DNA of 23,691 nt from Lachnospiraceae bacterium (lineage in GTDB: Bacteria; Bacillota; Clostridia; Lachnospirales; Lachnospiraceae). Location: contig CAAFWV010000024.1 of NCBI GenBank assembly GCA_900766815.1, positions 1 through 23,691 of the forward strand, given 5' to 3'. Under the pieces are notes generated by a model, which was not told the origin of the DNA, made no database searches, and was given only the letters and a program-made list of their open reading frames with translations. Below are positions 1-7,044 of the stretch, piece after piece. How positions within the stretch are numbered: the stretch's first letter is position 1; each line of letters starts with the position of its first letter. A program made the translations under genes and the position numbers.

Positions 1-1080
1 ATGAACTGTCTTACAGAGGCAATAGGTATGGGACTTGGCGGAAACGGTACAATTCCCGCTGTATACAGTGAGAGAATAAGACTTGCAAAGCATGCCGGTA
101 TGCAGATTATGGAGCTTGTGAAGAAGGACATCAAACCAAGAGATATCATGACTAAGGAAGCCTTCCTTAATGCACTTACTGTTGATATGGCCCTTGGCTG
201 CTCAACCAATTCTATGCTTCATCTTCCCGCTATTGCACATGAGTGTGGAATTGAGCTTGATTTGAGCATTGCCAATGAGATGAGCGCGAAGACTCCTAAT
301 CTCTGCCATCTGGCGCCGGCAGGTCCGACCTATATGGAAGACCTTAATGAGGCAGGCGGTGTATATGCCGTTATGAAGGAGCTTACCAAGAAGAACCTTC
401 TGTACACAGACCTTATTACATGTACAGGTAAAACTGTAGGTGAGAATATAGAGAATGCGGTTAATACCAATCCGGACGTCATCAGGACAATTGATAATCC
501 TTATTCAGAGGTTGGTGGAATAGCAGTTCTTAAGGGTAATATTGCTCCCGATACCTGTGTTGTTAAGCGCTCGGCAGTAGTACCCGAGATGCTCGTTCAT
601 TCAGGTCCCGCAAGAGTGTTCGACTGTGAAGAGGATGCAATTGATGCTATTAAGGGTGGTAAGATTGTTGCAGGGGATGTTGTTGTAATCAGATACGAGG
701 GACCTAAGGGTGGTCCGGGTATGAGAGAGATGCTTAATCCTACATCAGCTATTGCAGGAATGGGACTCGGATCATCGGTTGCTCTTATTACAGACGGTAG
801 ATTCTCAGGTGCCAGCAGAGGTGCATCCATCGGACATGTGTCACCTGAGGCAGCTGTCGGAGGACCGATTGCACTTGTAGAGGAAGGTGACATTATTGAT
901 ATTGATATCCCCGCTAATACAATAAATGTCAGAGTATCGGATGAGGAGCTCGCAGCCAGAAAGGCAAAGTGGACACCCAAGGATCCCGGTGAACTTAAGG
1001 GATACCTTAAGAGATACAGAAGCCTTGTTACAAGTGGTAACAGAGGTGCTGTGCTTGAATTACCCAAGGATTTACAGTAG
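1..1080 (+). CDS. ilvD: Dihydroxy-acid dehydratase, C-terminal part (5' end outside window)
   Basis: Converts 2,3-dihydroxy-isovalerate and 2,3-dihydroxy-3-methylvalerate to the 2-keto acids before valine and isoleucine; a cytoplasmic Fe-S enzyme. The 359 codons seen match the C-terminal two thirds of the family (usually about 555 aa). The first codon is an ATG, but it is almost certainly the internal Met of the conserved TMNC(L)TEA motif, so about 190 residues lie upstream of the window. The Cys at residue 3 is probably the third cluster ligand. Other landmarks are GGNGT (14-18), ALGCSTN (64-70), the KGGPGMREML loop (about 235-244) and the TDGRFSGASRG / GHVSPEA segments (about 265-284), which carry the proposed catalytic Ser. 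It ends TAG, 29 bp before ilvB, with no terminator between, so the two are probably one operon. Identity is very secure; only the missing start is open. Confidence 0.96.
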   Translation: MNCLTEAIGMGLGGNGTIPAVYSERIRLAKHAGMQIMELVKKDIKPRDIMTKEAFLNALTVDMALGCSTNSMLHLPAIAHECGIELDLSIANEMSAKTPNLCHLAPAGPTYMEDLNEAGGVYAVMKELTKKNLLYTDLITCTGKTVGENIENAVNTNPDVIRTIDNPYSEVGGIAVLKGNIAPDTCVVKRSAVVPEMLVHSGPARVFDCEEDAIDAIKGGKIVAGDVVVIRYEGPKGGPGMREMLNPTSAIAGMGLGSSVALITDGRFSGASRGASIGHVSPEAAVGGPIALVEEGDIIDIDIPANTINVRVSDEELAARKAKWTPKDPGELKGYLKRYRSLVTSGNRGAVLELPKDLQ

Positions 1081-1109
1081 AATATCTAATTATATGTTTT
1101 GGAGGAAAT

Positions 1110-2786
1110 ATGCAGTTAACAGGTTCGGAGATAGTAGTAGAGTGTCTGAAGGAACAGGGCGTTGATACAGTCTTTGGTTATCCGGGAGGCACAATTCTAA
1201 ATATTTATGATGCTTTATATAAACATCCTGAGATTAATCATATCCTTACAAGTCATGAACAGGGAGCAAGTCATGCAGCAGACGGTTATGCGAGAAGTAC
1301 AGGCAAGGTCGGCGTATGCATGGCAACATCGGGACCCGGTGCAACCAATCTCGTAACGGGAATAGCTACAGCATATATGGACAGTATTCCTGTTGTGGCA
1401 ATTACAGCCAATGTTACACTTCCCGCTCTTGGTAAGGATTCCTTCCAGGAGGTTGATATTGTTGGTGTTCTTATGCCTGTAACAAAGCATGGCTTTATTG
1501 TTAAGGATATCAATGATCTGGCTAAGACAATCAGGAGAGCCTTCCATATTGCCAGAAGCGGAAGACCGGGACCTGTAATTGTTGATATTACCAAGGATGT
1601 TACTGCAGCTATGTGTGAGTATACACCGGAGATGCCGGAAGCAGTTACATATAAGAACCCTTATACAGAGAAGGATATCGATGATGTTGTTGCCTTAATG
1701 AAGTCTGCGAAGAAGCCCATGCTCTATGTGGGCGGTGGTGTCATTGCATCAGGAGCAAGTGAGGAGGTAAGAAGACTTGCTGAATTAATTGATGCACCTG
1801 TATGTGATTCCCTTATGGGTAAGGGAGCCTTCGACGGAAGGGATGGCAGATATACTGGTATGATCGGTATGCACGGAACCAAGGCATCTAACCTTGGTGC
1901 TACAGAGTGTGATCTTCTGGTTGCTCTGGGAGCCAGATTCTCTGACAGAGTAATAGGTAATGCATCCAAGTTCTGTAAGAAGGCTAAGATTGTACACTTT
2001 GATATTGATGCTGCCGAGATTGATAAGAATATCAAGACAACTAAGTCTGTTGTTGGCAATATCAAGGAATCCTTAGGTGAAGTATTGGCTAAGCTTGAGA
2101 AACAGAGTCATCCCGAGTGGATGAGCAGAATAGAAGAGCTCAAGGAAAAATATCCGCTGGATTATGACAGAAGCAAGCTTACCTGTCCTTATGTAATTGA
2201 GATGATAGATAAGGTAACAGAGGGTGATGCAATTATTACTACTGATGTGGGTCAGCATCAGATGTGGGCCGCACAGTATTATAAGTACAACAAGCCCCGT
2301 ACCTTCTTATCAAGCGGCGGTCTCGGAACCATGGGTTATGGACTTGGTGCCTGCATTGGTGCCCAGGTTGGTAATCCTGACAAGGTATGTATTAATATTG
2401 CGGGCGACGGCTGCTTCAGAATGAATATGCAGGAGCTTGCTACAGCTTCGAGATATAATATTCCCATAGTTCAGGTTATTATCAATAACCATGTTCTGGG
2501 AATGGTACGTCAGTGGCAGACACTTTTCTATGAAAAGAGATATTCACAGACAGTACTTGATGACAATGTAGACTTCTGTAAGGTAGCTGAAGGACTCGGC
2601 TGTGAGGCGATACTTGTAGATAAGGTTGAGGATGTGGAGCCTGCCCTTAGAAAAGCGATAGAACTCAAGAAACCGGTAGTTCTTAATGTTCTGATTGAGA
2701 AGGATGACAGTGTCTTCCCTATGGTTCCTGCCGGAGCACCTATTTCAGAAGTATTTGATGAAAAGGACCTGAAGAATAAGCAGTGA
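1110..2786 (+). CDS. ilvB: Acetolactate synthase, large (catalytic) subunit
   Basis: A ThDP-dependent enzyme that condenses two pyruvates to acetolactate, or pyruvate with 2-ketobutyrate to acetohydroxybutyrate, the first shared step of Val/Leu/Ile synthesis. It has 558 aa, the normal length. Visible features are the catalytic Glu50 in SHEQGA, ATSGPGATN (72-80), the ThDP/Mg motif from GDG (432-434) to NN (459-460), and VLGMVRQWQ (462-470) with the Trp that distinguishes acetohydroxyacid synthases from pyruvate oxidases. GGAGG lies just before ATG 1110. No regulatory small subunit (ilvN/ilvH) follows; the next frame is an L,D-transpeptidase starting on the overlapping GTGA, so the small subunit must be elsewhere or absent. 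Whether it acts as IlvB, IlvG or IlvI cannot be told from sequence; ilvB is the generic symbol. Confidence 0.95.
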   Translation: MQLTGSEIVVECLKEQGVDTVFGYPGGTILNIYDALYKHPEINHILTSHEQGASHAADGYARSTGKVGVCMATSGPGATNLVTGIATAYMDSIPVVAITANVTLPALGKDSFQEVDIVGVLMPVTKHGFIVKDINDLAKTIRRAFHIARSGRPGPVIVDITKDVTAAMCEYTPEMPEAVTYKNPYTEKDIDDVVALMKSAKKPMLYVGGGVIASGASEEVRRLAELIDAPVCDSLMGKGAFDGRDGRYTGMIGMHGTKASNLGATECDLLVALGARFSDRVIGNASKFCKKAKIVHFDIDAAEIDKNIKTTKSVVGNIKESLGEVLAKLEKQSHPEWMSRIEELKEKYPLDYDRSKLTCPYVIEMIDKVTEGDAIITTDVGQHQMWAAQYYKYNKPRTFLSSGGLGTMGYGLGACIGAQVGNPDKVCINIAGDGCFRMNMQELATASRYNIPIVQVIINNHVLGMVRQWQTLFYEKRYSQTVLDDNVDFCKVAEGLGCEAILVDKVEDVEPALRKAIELKKPVVLNVLIEKDDSVFPMVPAGAPISEVFDEKDLKNKQ

Positions 2787-4210
2787 AAAAATCAGTTAAG
2801 ATATTAAGTCTTATATTATTAATATTGCTTCTGATTACGGTAAGCTCATTTCTGGTGATCTCGTATATGTACAGGGGTGTATTCCCATATAATACATATA
2901 TTAATAACAAGTACTGTACCGGACTTGATATACCGGCCTGTAACGAATTGTTATGTAAGGATGCGGGAATTGGAGATACTGTTAATATCCGTATTGGAGA
3001 TGAGAAGTATTCCATAGCTGCAGATAGCATCGGTCTTACCGTTGATTATTCAGAGAAGCTGGGTCTTATCCTTAATTCTCAGAGCAATATCCTCTGGGTT
3101 GAGAGATTCATAACCGGCCCTGCAATGTATGAGATTGAACCTGATATTTCCTTTGATGAGGCTAAGCTTGAATTAGAATTTGATGCACTCAGACTTGACA
3201 GACAGGGGGCACCGTTCGGTGTTGAGCTTACTCTGACGGATAAGGACGGATATGTGCTTGCAGACAATAAACCTTATCAGATAGATCCCGGTAAAGTATA
3301 TCCTGTAGTTCGTGAGGCAATCAGTCGTGGAGAATTTAATATAAGTATAGAAGACGGATATGTGGAAAGACCTGTATATTCCGCGTATGAGCAACAGCTT
3401 ATTGATATTGACAAAGCGCTTAAAGCACTTAATGATGTAAAGATTAATTACTGGCTTGACAATAATTCCACCAAGATCGGTCTTCCAAGACTTAGTCAGT
3501 CGGAATTGATATCAATGCTTGAACTCGATGACAGAGGATATCCAATGCTTGATGACAGGAGGAAGCTTGTATTCAGTGAGGAATCCGTAAGAGAAGGCTT
3601 AAATACTATACTTGGTCCATACAATACTTATAAGAATCATATCTTTACTACACATGACGGCTCCAAGGTGCATTTAAAGGGTGGTACCTTCGGAAGTACG
3701 GTTGATATTGATACAGAGTCGGTGGAATTATATGAATACCTGACAGATGGAGGCAGGCAGCCCTACAGGAAGACCCTCGAGATGAAGGGTAAGAGTAAGG
3801 GAAGCGGAATGATTGGTGATACTTATCTGGAGGTAAGCTTAGATGAGCAGCATCTGTATTATTATGAGAATGGAGCACTTGTGCTTGATTCGGATGTGGT
3901 AACCGGCAATCATGCTTATGGATATGATACTCCTCAGGGAGTCTACAGTGTATATTTCATGCAGAGGAACAGGACACTGGTTGGAGAAACCTATAGAAGC
4001 TTTGTTAATTACTGGATAGCCTTCTATAACCATTATGGAGTTCATGATGCCAGCTGGAGGAATGAGTTCGGAGGAGATATTTACCTTCATAACGGTTCCC
4101 ACGGATGCGTGAATACCCCTAAGGAGAATGTATCGAAGCTATATGATATGATAGAGGTCGGTACTCCGGTGATTGTTTACTCATATGACAAAACAAGAAT
4201 CAAGGATTGA
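2783..4210 (+). CDS. Membrane-anchored L,D-transpeptidase (YkuD domain)
   Basis: Likely makes 3-3 crosslinks in peptidoglycan, or attaches proteins to it, outside the membrane. Layout of the 475 aa: short basic N-terminus, one transmembrane anchor (about 7-29), an extracytoplasmic region (about 110-300) resembling the peptidoglycan-binding domain often found before YkuD, then the YkuD catalytic domain (about 345-468). The active site is clear: H421 in YGVHD, then HNGSHGCVN (436-444) with H440 and nucleophile C442. The chosen start is GTG 2783, whose last two bases form the ilvB stop (GTGA overlap). It is needed to include the membrane anchor and suggests translational coupling to ilvB, since only a weak distant AAGGA precedes it. 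The pairing with an amino-acid operon looks positional rather than biochemical. Class is very secure; substrate unknown. Confidence 0.92.
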   Translation: MKKSVKILSLILLILLLITVSSFLVISYMYRGVFPYNTYINNKYCTGLDIPACNELLCKDAGIGDTVNIRIGDEKYSIAADSIGLTVDYSEKLGLILNSQSNILWVERFITGPAMYEIEPDISFDEAKLELEFDALRLDRQGAPFGVELTLTDKDGYVLADNKPYQIDPGKVYPVVREAISRGEFNISIEDGYVERPVYSAYEQQLIDIDKALKALNDVKINYWLDNNSTKIGLPRLSQSELISMLELDDRGYPMLDDRRKLVFSEESVREGLNTILGPYNTYKNHIFTTHDGSKVHLKGGTFGSTVDIDTESVELYEYLTDGGRQPYRKTLEMKGKSKGSGMIGDTYLEVSLDEQHLYYYENGALVLDSDVVTGNHAYGYDTPQGVYSVYFMQRNRTLVGETYRSFVNYWIAFYNHYGVHDASWRNEFGGDIYLHNGSHGCVNTPKENVSKLYDMIEVGTPVIVYSYDKTRIKD

Positions 4211-4248
4211 TTTATTGTTCATATGGTTATAAAATGAAAAGCGTTATA

Positions 4249-4269
4249 TGTATACGAATTGTATACAAT
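4249..4269. promoter_or_regulatory. Palindromic operator-like site upstream of serC
   Basis: Two overlapping dyads in the 91-bp gap before serC: TGTATAC-gaatt-GTATACA (4249-4267, 7-bp arms) and the perfect 12-bp palindrome ATTGTATACAAT (4258-4269). The TTGTATACAA type resembles operators of GntR-family regulators; that link is inference. The site is 20-40 bp before the serC ribosome binding site, where it could overlap a promoter (TACAAT at 4264-4269 could serve as a -10), but I see no convincing -35. Confidence 0.4.
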
Positions 4270-4301
4270 GATACATAGTTTAATGAAGAAGGAGTAAGAA
4301 G

Positions 4302-5384
4302 ATGGCAAGAGTTTATAACTTTTCCGCAGGTCCGGCAGTTTTACCTGAAGACGTATTAAAAGAAGCTGCAGCAGAAATGATGGATTACAAGGGATCCGGA
4401 ATGTCCGTTATGGAGATGAGCCATCGATCCAAAGTATATGACACCATTATTAAGGAAGCTGAGCAGGATCTGAGAGATCTTATGAATATTCCTGATAATT
4501 ATAAGGTGTTATTCCTTCAGGGTGGTGCAAGCCAGTTCTTTGCAGAAGTACCCATGAATTTGATGAAGAACAAGAAGGCCGGATATATTATCACAGGACA
4601 GTGGGCTAAGAAGGCATATCAGGAGGCTAAGATTTATGGTGAGGCCGTAGAGCTTGCTTCAAGCGCTGATAAGACCTTCAGCTATATTCCTGACTGCAGT
4701 GACCTTCCTATTACAGATGATATGGATTATGTATACATCTGTGAGAATAATACAATTTACGGTACAAAGTATAAGACCTTACCCAATACAAAGGGCAAGA
4801 TTCTTGTATCTGATGTCAGCAGCTGCTTCTTATCTGAGCCTGTAGATGTAACCAAGTATGGTGTAATCTATGGTGGCGTTCAGAAGAATGTCGGCCCTGC
4901 AGGCTGTGTAATTGCTATTATCAGAGAAGATCTTATTACAGATGATGTTCTTCCCGGAACACCTACCATGCTAAAGTGGAAGACCCAGGCCGATAATGAT
5001 TCTCTTTACAATACTCCTCCATGCTACACCATCTATATCTGTGGCAAGGTATTCAAGTGGCTCAAGAAGATGGGCGGACTTGAGGCTATGAAGGAGCTCA
5101 ATGAGAAGAAAGCTAAGATTCTCTACGATTATCTTGATGAGAGCAAGCTCTTCAAGGGCACTGTTGTTAAGGAAGACAGATCTCTTATGAATGTTCCGTT
5201 TGTAACAGGCGATGCAGACCTTGATGCTAAGTTTGTTGCTGAGGCTAAGGCTGCAGGCTTTGAGAACCTCAAGGGTCACAGAACAGTTGGCGGTATGAGA
5301 GCAAGTATCTACAATGCTATGCCTATCGAGGGCGTAGAGGCACTTGTGGAATTTATGAAGAAGTTTGAGAAGGAGAATGCGTAA
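4302..5384 (+). CDS. serC: Phosphoserine aminotransferase
   Basis: A PLP enzyme that transfers the amino group of glutamate to 3-phosphohydroxypyruvate, giving phosphoserine (serine synthesis, step 2); cytoplasmic, normally a dimer. The 360 aa is the family's usual length. Landmarks: YNFSAGPAVLP at the N-terminus, GGASQFF (74-80), D171 in the SDVSS segment for the pyridine nitrogen, and the PLP lysine K195 in YGGVQKNVGPAG. ATG 4302 has AAGGAG seven bases upstream. The stop overlaps the serA start by one base (TAATG), so serC and serA are translationally coupled, the usual clostridial arrangement. No phosphoserine phosphatase (serB) is visible nearby. Confidence 0.96.
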   Translation: MARVYNFSAGPAVLPEDVLKEAAAEMMDYKGSGMSVMEMSHRSKVYDTIIKEAEQDLRDLMNIPDNYKVLFLQGGASQFFAEVPMNLMKNKKAGYIITGQWAKKAYQEAKIYGEAVELASSADKTFSYIPDCSDLPITDDMDYVYICENNTIYGTKYKTLPNTKGKILVSDVSSCFLSEPVDVTKYGVIYGGVQKNVGPAGCVIAIIREDLITDDVLPGTPTMLKWKTQADNDSLYNTPPCYTIYICGKVFKWLKKMGGLEAMKELNEKKAKILYDYLDESKLFKGTVVKEDRSLMNVPFVTGDADLDAKFVAEAKAAGFENLKGHRTVGGMRASIYNAMPIEGVEALVEFMKKFEKENA

Positions 5385-6547
5385 TGTATAAGTATCATTG
5401 TCTGAATCCTATAGCACAGGTGGGCCTTGACGGATTTGATAACAGATATATTAAGACTGATAACTATGATGAGGCTGAGGGTGTACTCGTAAGATCTGCA
5501 GCAATGCATGATTTAGAGATCCCTGAGAAGCTTCTCTGTGTAGCAAGAGCCGGTGCGGGTGTTAACAATATCCCTCTTGATAAGATGGCTGAGAAGGGTG
5601 TTGTAGTATTCAATACCCCGGGTGCCAATGCCAATGGTGTTAAGGAGCTTGTATTTGCAGGTATGCTCTTAGCATGTCGTGATATCACAGGCGGTATTGA
5701 CTGGGTAAAGGCTAATAAGGATGATGAGAATATTGCCAAGACAGCAGAGAAGGAGAAGAAGAATTTCGCCGGAACTGAGATCATGGGCAAGAAGCTGGGT
5801 ATTATCGGACTTGGTGCAATCGGTATCAGAGTAGCTAATGCTGCTAAGCATATGGGAATGGAAGTATACGGATATGACCCTTATATTTCCGTAGATGCTG
5901 CATGGAGCCTTAGCAGGGATATCAAGCATGTAACCAATCTTGATGATATCTTCACTAATTGTGATTTCATAACAATCCATGTTCCTCTTATGGATTCAAC
6001 TAAGAATACGATCAATGCCGAGGCTATTGACAAGATGAAGCAGGGAGTTGTAATCCTTAACTTCGCAAGAGATGTTCTCTGTGATGAGAAGGCGATCCTT
6101 GAGGGTATCAAGGCAGGCAAGATCAGAAAGTATGTATCTGACTTCCCCAATCCTACAACAGCAGGTCAGGAGGACTGTATTGTAATTCCTCACCTTGGAG
6201 CTTCTACTGAGGAGAGTGAAGATAACTGCGCAATTATGGCAGTTAAGGAGATGAGAGATTACCTTGAGAACGGTAATATCCGCAATTCCGTTAACTTCCC
6301 TGCAATTGATATGGGAGTCTGTGAGAAGGTCGGAAGAGTGGCCGTATTCCATAAGAATGAGCCCAACATGATCGCAAGCTTTACCAGGGTATTCGGTGAT
6401 AACGGAATCAATATCTCAGACATGTCCAACAAGAGCAGGAAGGATGTTGCTGTATCAATGTTCGACGTTGAGACTAAGATTACTGACGAAATCAAGGAGC
6501 AGTTAGCTGCAGTTGACGGAGTATTCAGGGTAAGAGTTGTTAAGTAG
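5384..6547 (+). CDS. serA: D-3-phosphoglycerate dehydrogenase with C-terminal ACT domain (short type)
   Basis: Oxidises 3-phosphoglycerate to 3-phosphohydroxypyruvate with NAD (serine synthesis, step 1). Layout of the 387 aa: split catalytic domain (1-about 100 and about 285-305), NAD-binding Rossmann domain with GLGAIG (142-147) and acidic D165, and a C-terminal ACT domain (about 317-387) that in relatives senses serine or related ligands. Catalytic R229 (FARD) and H270 (PHLGAST) are present. The third residue of the usual Arg-Glu-His triad, normally in a D-x-F-x-x-E-P stretch, appears absent: the sequence here is SDFPNP (252-257). ATG 5384 is read from the serC stop; GAGAAGGAG lies just upstream inside serC. 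A strong bidirectional terminator follows. The SerA call rests on serC coupling and whole-length similarity. Confidence 0.93.
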   Translation: MYKYHCLNPIAQVGLDGFDNRYIKTDNYDEAEGVLVRSAAMHDLEIPEKLLCVARAGAGVNNIPLDKMAEKGVVVFNTPGANANGVKELVFAGMLLACRDITGGIDWVKANKDDENIAKTAEKEKKNFAGTEIMGKKLGIIGLGAIGIRVANAAKHMGMEVYGYDPYISVDAAWSLSRDIKHVTNLDDIFTNCDFITIHVPLMDSTKNTINAEAIDKMKQGVVILNFARDVLCDEKAILEGIKAGKIRKYVSDFPNPTTAGQEDCIVIPHLGASTEESEDNCAIMAVKEMRDYLENGNIRNSVNFPAIDMGVCEKVGRVAVFHKNEPNMIASFTRVFGDNGINISDMSNKSRKDVAVSMFDVETKITDEIKEQLAAVDGVFRVRVVK

Positions 6548-6600
6548 TATCAACTTAGTAATATTATTATAAAGCCAAATATAATTATCTTTTGTAGCAA

Positions 6601-6634
6601 AAAAAATAAAGGTCCGAAAGGACCTTTATTTTTT
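6601..6634. terminator. Bidirectional intrinsic terminator
   Basis: A perfect 15-bp stem (6601-6615 with 6620-6634), GGTCC-gaaa-GGACC core with a GAAA tetraloop, flanked by an A-run on the left and a T-run on the right. It can end serA on the plus strand and the minus-strand gene whose stop is at 6660. Confidence 0.92.
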
Positions 6635-6659
6635 GAAATAATATATTCTCTTTACCCGA

Positions 6660-6941
6660 TTATCGGATATCTTTTATAGGCGAAGGTGCATTCTCGAAAA
6701 TATCCTGCATGCTGTCCTTAACCTTCTTGTCGTATTCTATGGCGTTCTCAGTAGCCAAGTCCATATATTTGATGAAAACATCCTCTACAGGCATTGATTT
6801 CTCCATAGCTATTGTCTGCAGGATCGGTCTGAGCTTATCAATCTGTTCGGATATCCTTACCTTCTCAGGGTCGATATCGGGCATTACCTCATCGGCAAAT
6901 TCCATAATTCTGTTTAACATTTCTCTATCTTCAGCGTTCAT
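6660..6941 (-). CDS. Small soluble helical protein of unknown function (93 aa)
   Basis: I do not recognise a family. The 93 residues are mostly charged and amphipathic and look all-helical, without a signal peptide or membrane span. It begins MNAEDREMLNRIMEF and ends in a short Pro-containing tail (NAPSPIKDIR). The start is ATG at 6941-6939, with GGAGGA seven bases upstream (complement of 6949-6954). The frame stays open further upstream, but that extension would run through the promoter region into the divergent gene, so I reject it. A minus-strand promoter with consensus spacing (6973-7001) and the shared terminator at 6601-6634 frame it as a one-gene transcript. It is divergent from the DUF1015 gene and may be co-regulated with it; function is not inferable. 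Confidence 0.72.
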   Translation of the reverse strand: MNAEDREMLNRIMEFADEVMPDIDPEKVRISEQIDKLRPILQTIAMEKSMPVEDVFIKYMDLATENAIEYDKKVKDSMQDIFENAPSPIKDIR

Positions 6942-6972
6942 ATGTATTTCCTCCAATATAAGTACAGAGGGT

Positions 6973-7001
6973 ATTTTAGCACTTGATAATATATGTGTCA
7001 A
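6973..7001 (-). promoter_or_regulatory. Promoter for the 93-aa gene
   Basis: On the minus strand: TTGACA (complement of 6996-7001), a 17-bp spacer, then TAAAAT (complement of 6973-6978). This is near-consensus for the housekeeping sigma factor, about 30 bp before the start codon. It overlaps the plus-strand promoter at 6983-7011. Confidence 0.75.
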
Positions 7002-7011
7002 AAGATAAAAT
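6983..7011 (+). promoter_or_regulatory. Promoter for the DUF1015 / GlgB-like operon
   Basis: TTGATA (6983-6988), a 17-bp spacer, then TAAAAT (7006-7011); the expected transcription start is near 7018, giving a leader of about 27 nt before ATG 7045. It shares most of its length with the opposing promoter. Confidence 0.7.
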
Positions 7012-7028
7012 GTACTTAAAACAGTACA
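7011..7028. promoter_or_regulatory. Operator-like inverted repeat at the plus-strand transcription start
   Basis: TGTACT-taaaac-AGTACA, a perfect 6-6-6 inverted repeat that begins at the last base of the -10 element and covers the expected start of transcription. A further half-site AGTACA (6961-6966) sits at the expected start of the minus-strand transcript. The placement suggests a repressor acting on both promoters; the regulator is unknown. Confidence 0.5.
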
Positions 7029-7044
7029 AATTAAGGAGAGAATT

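Noticed and set aside
597..1067. Minus-strand open frame inside ilvD
   Set aside because: A shadow of a strongly conserved gene, low-complexity Ser/Pro/Leu translation, no ribosome binding site. The same applies to other antisense frames inside ilvB, serA, leuS and the LRR genes.
926..1165. Plus-strand 79-codon frame across the ilvD-ilvB junction
   Set aside because: Overlaps both conserved genes out of frame and resembles no family.
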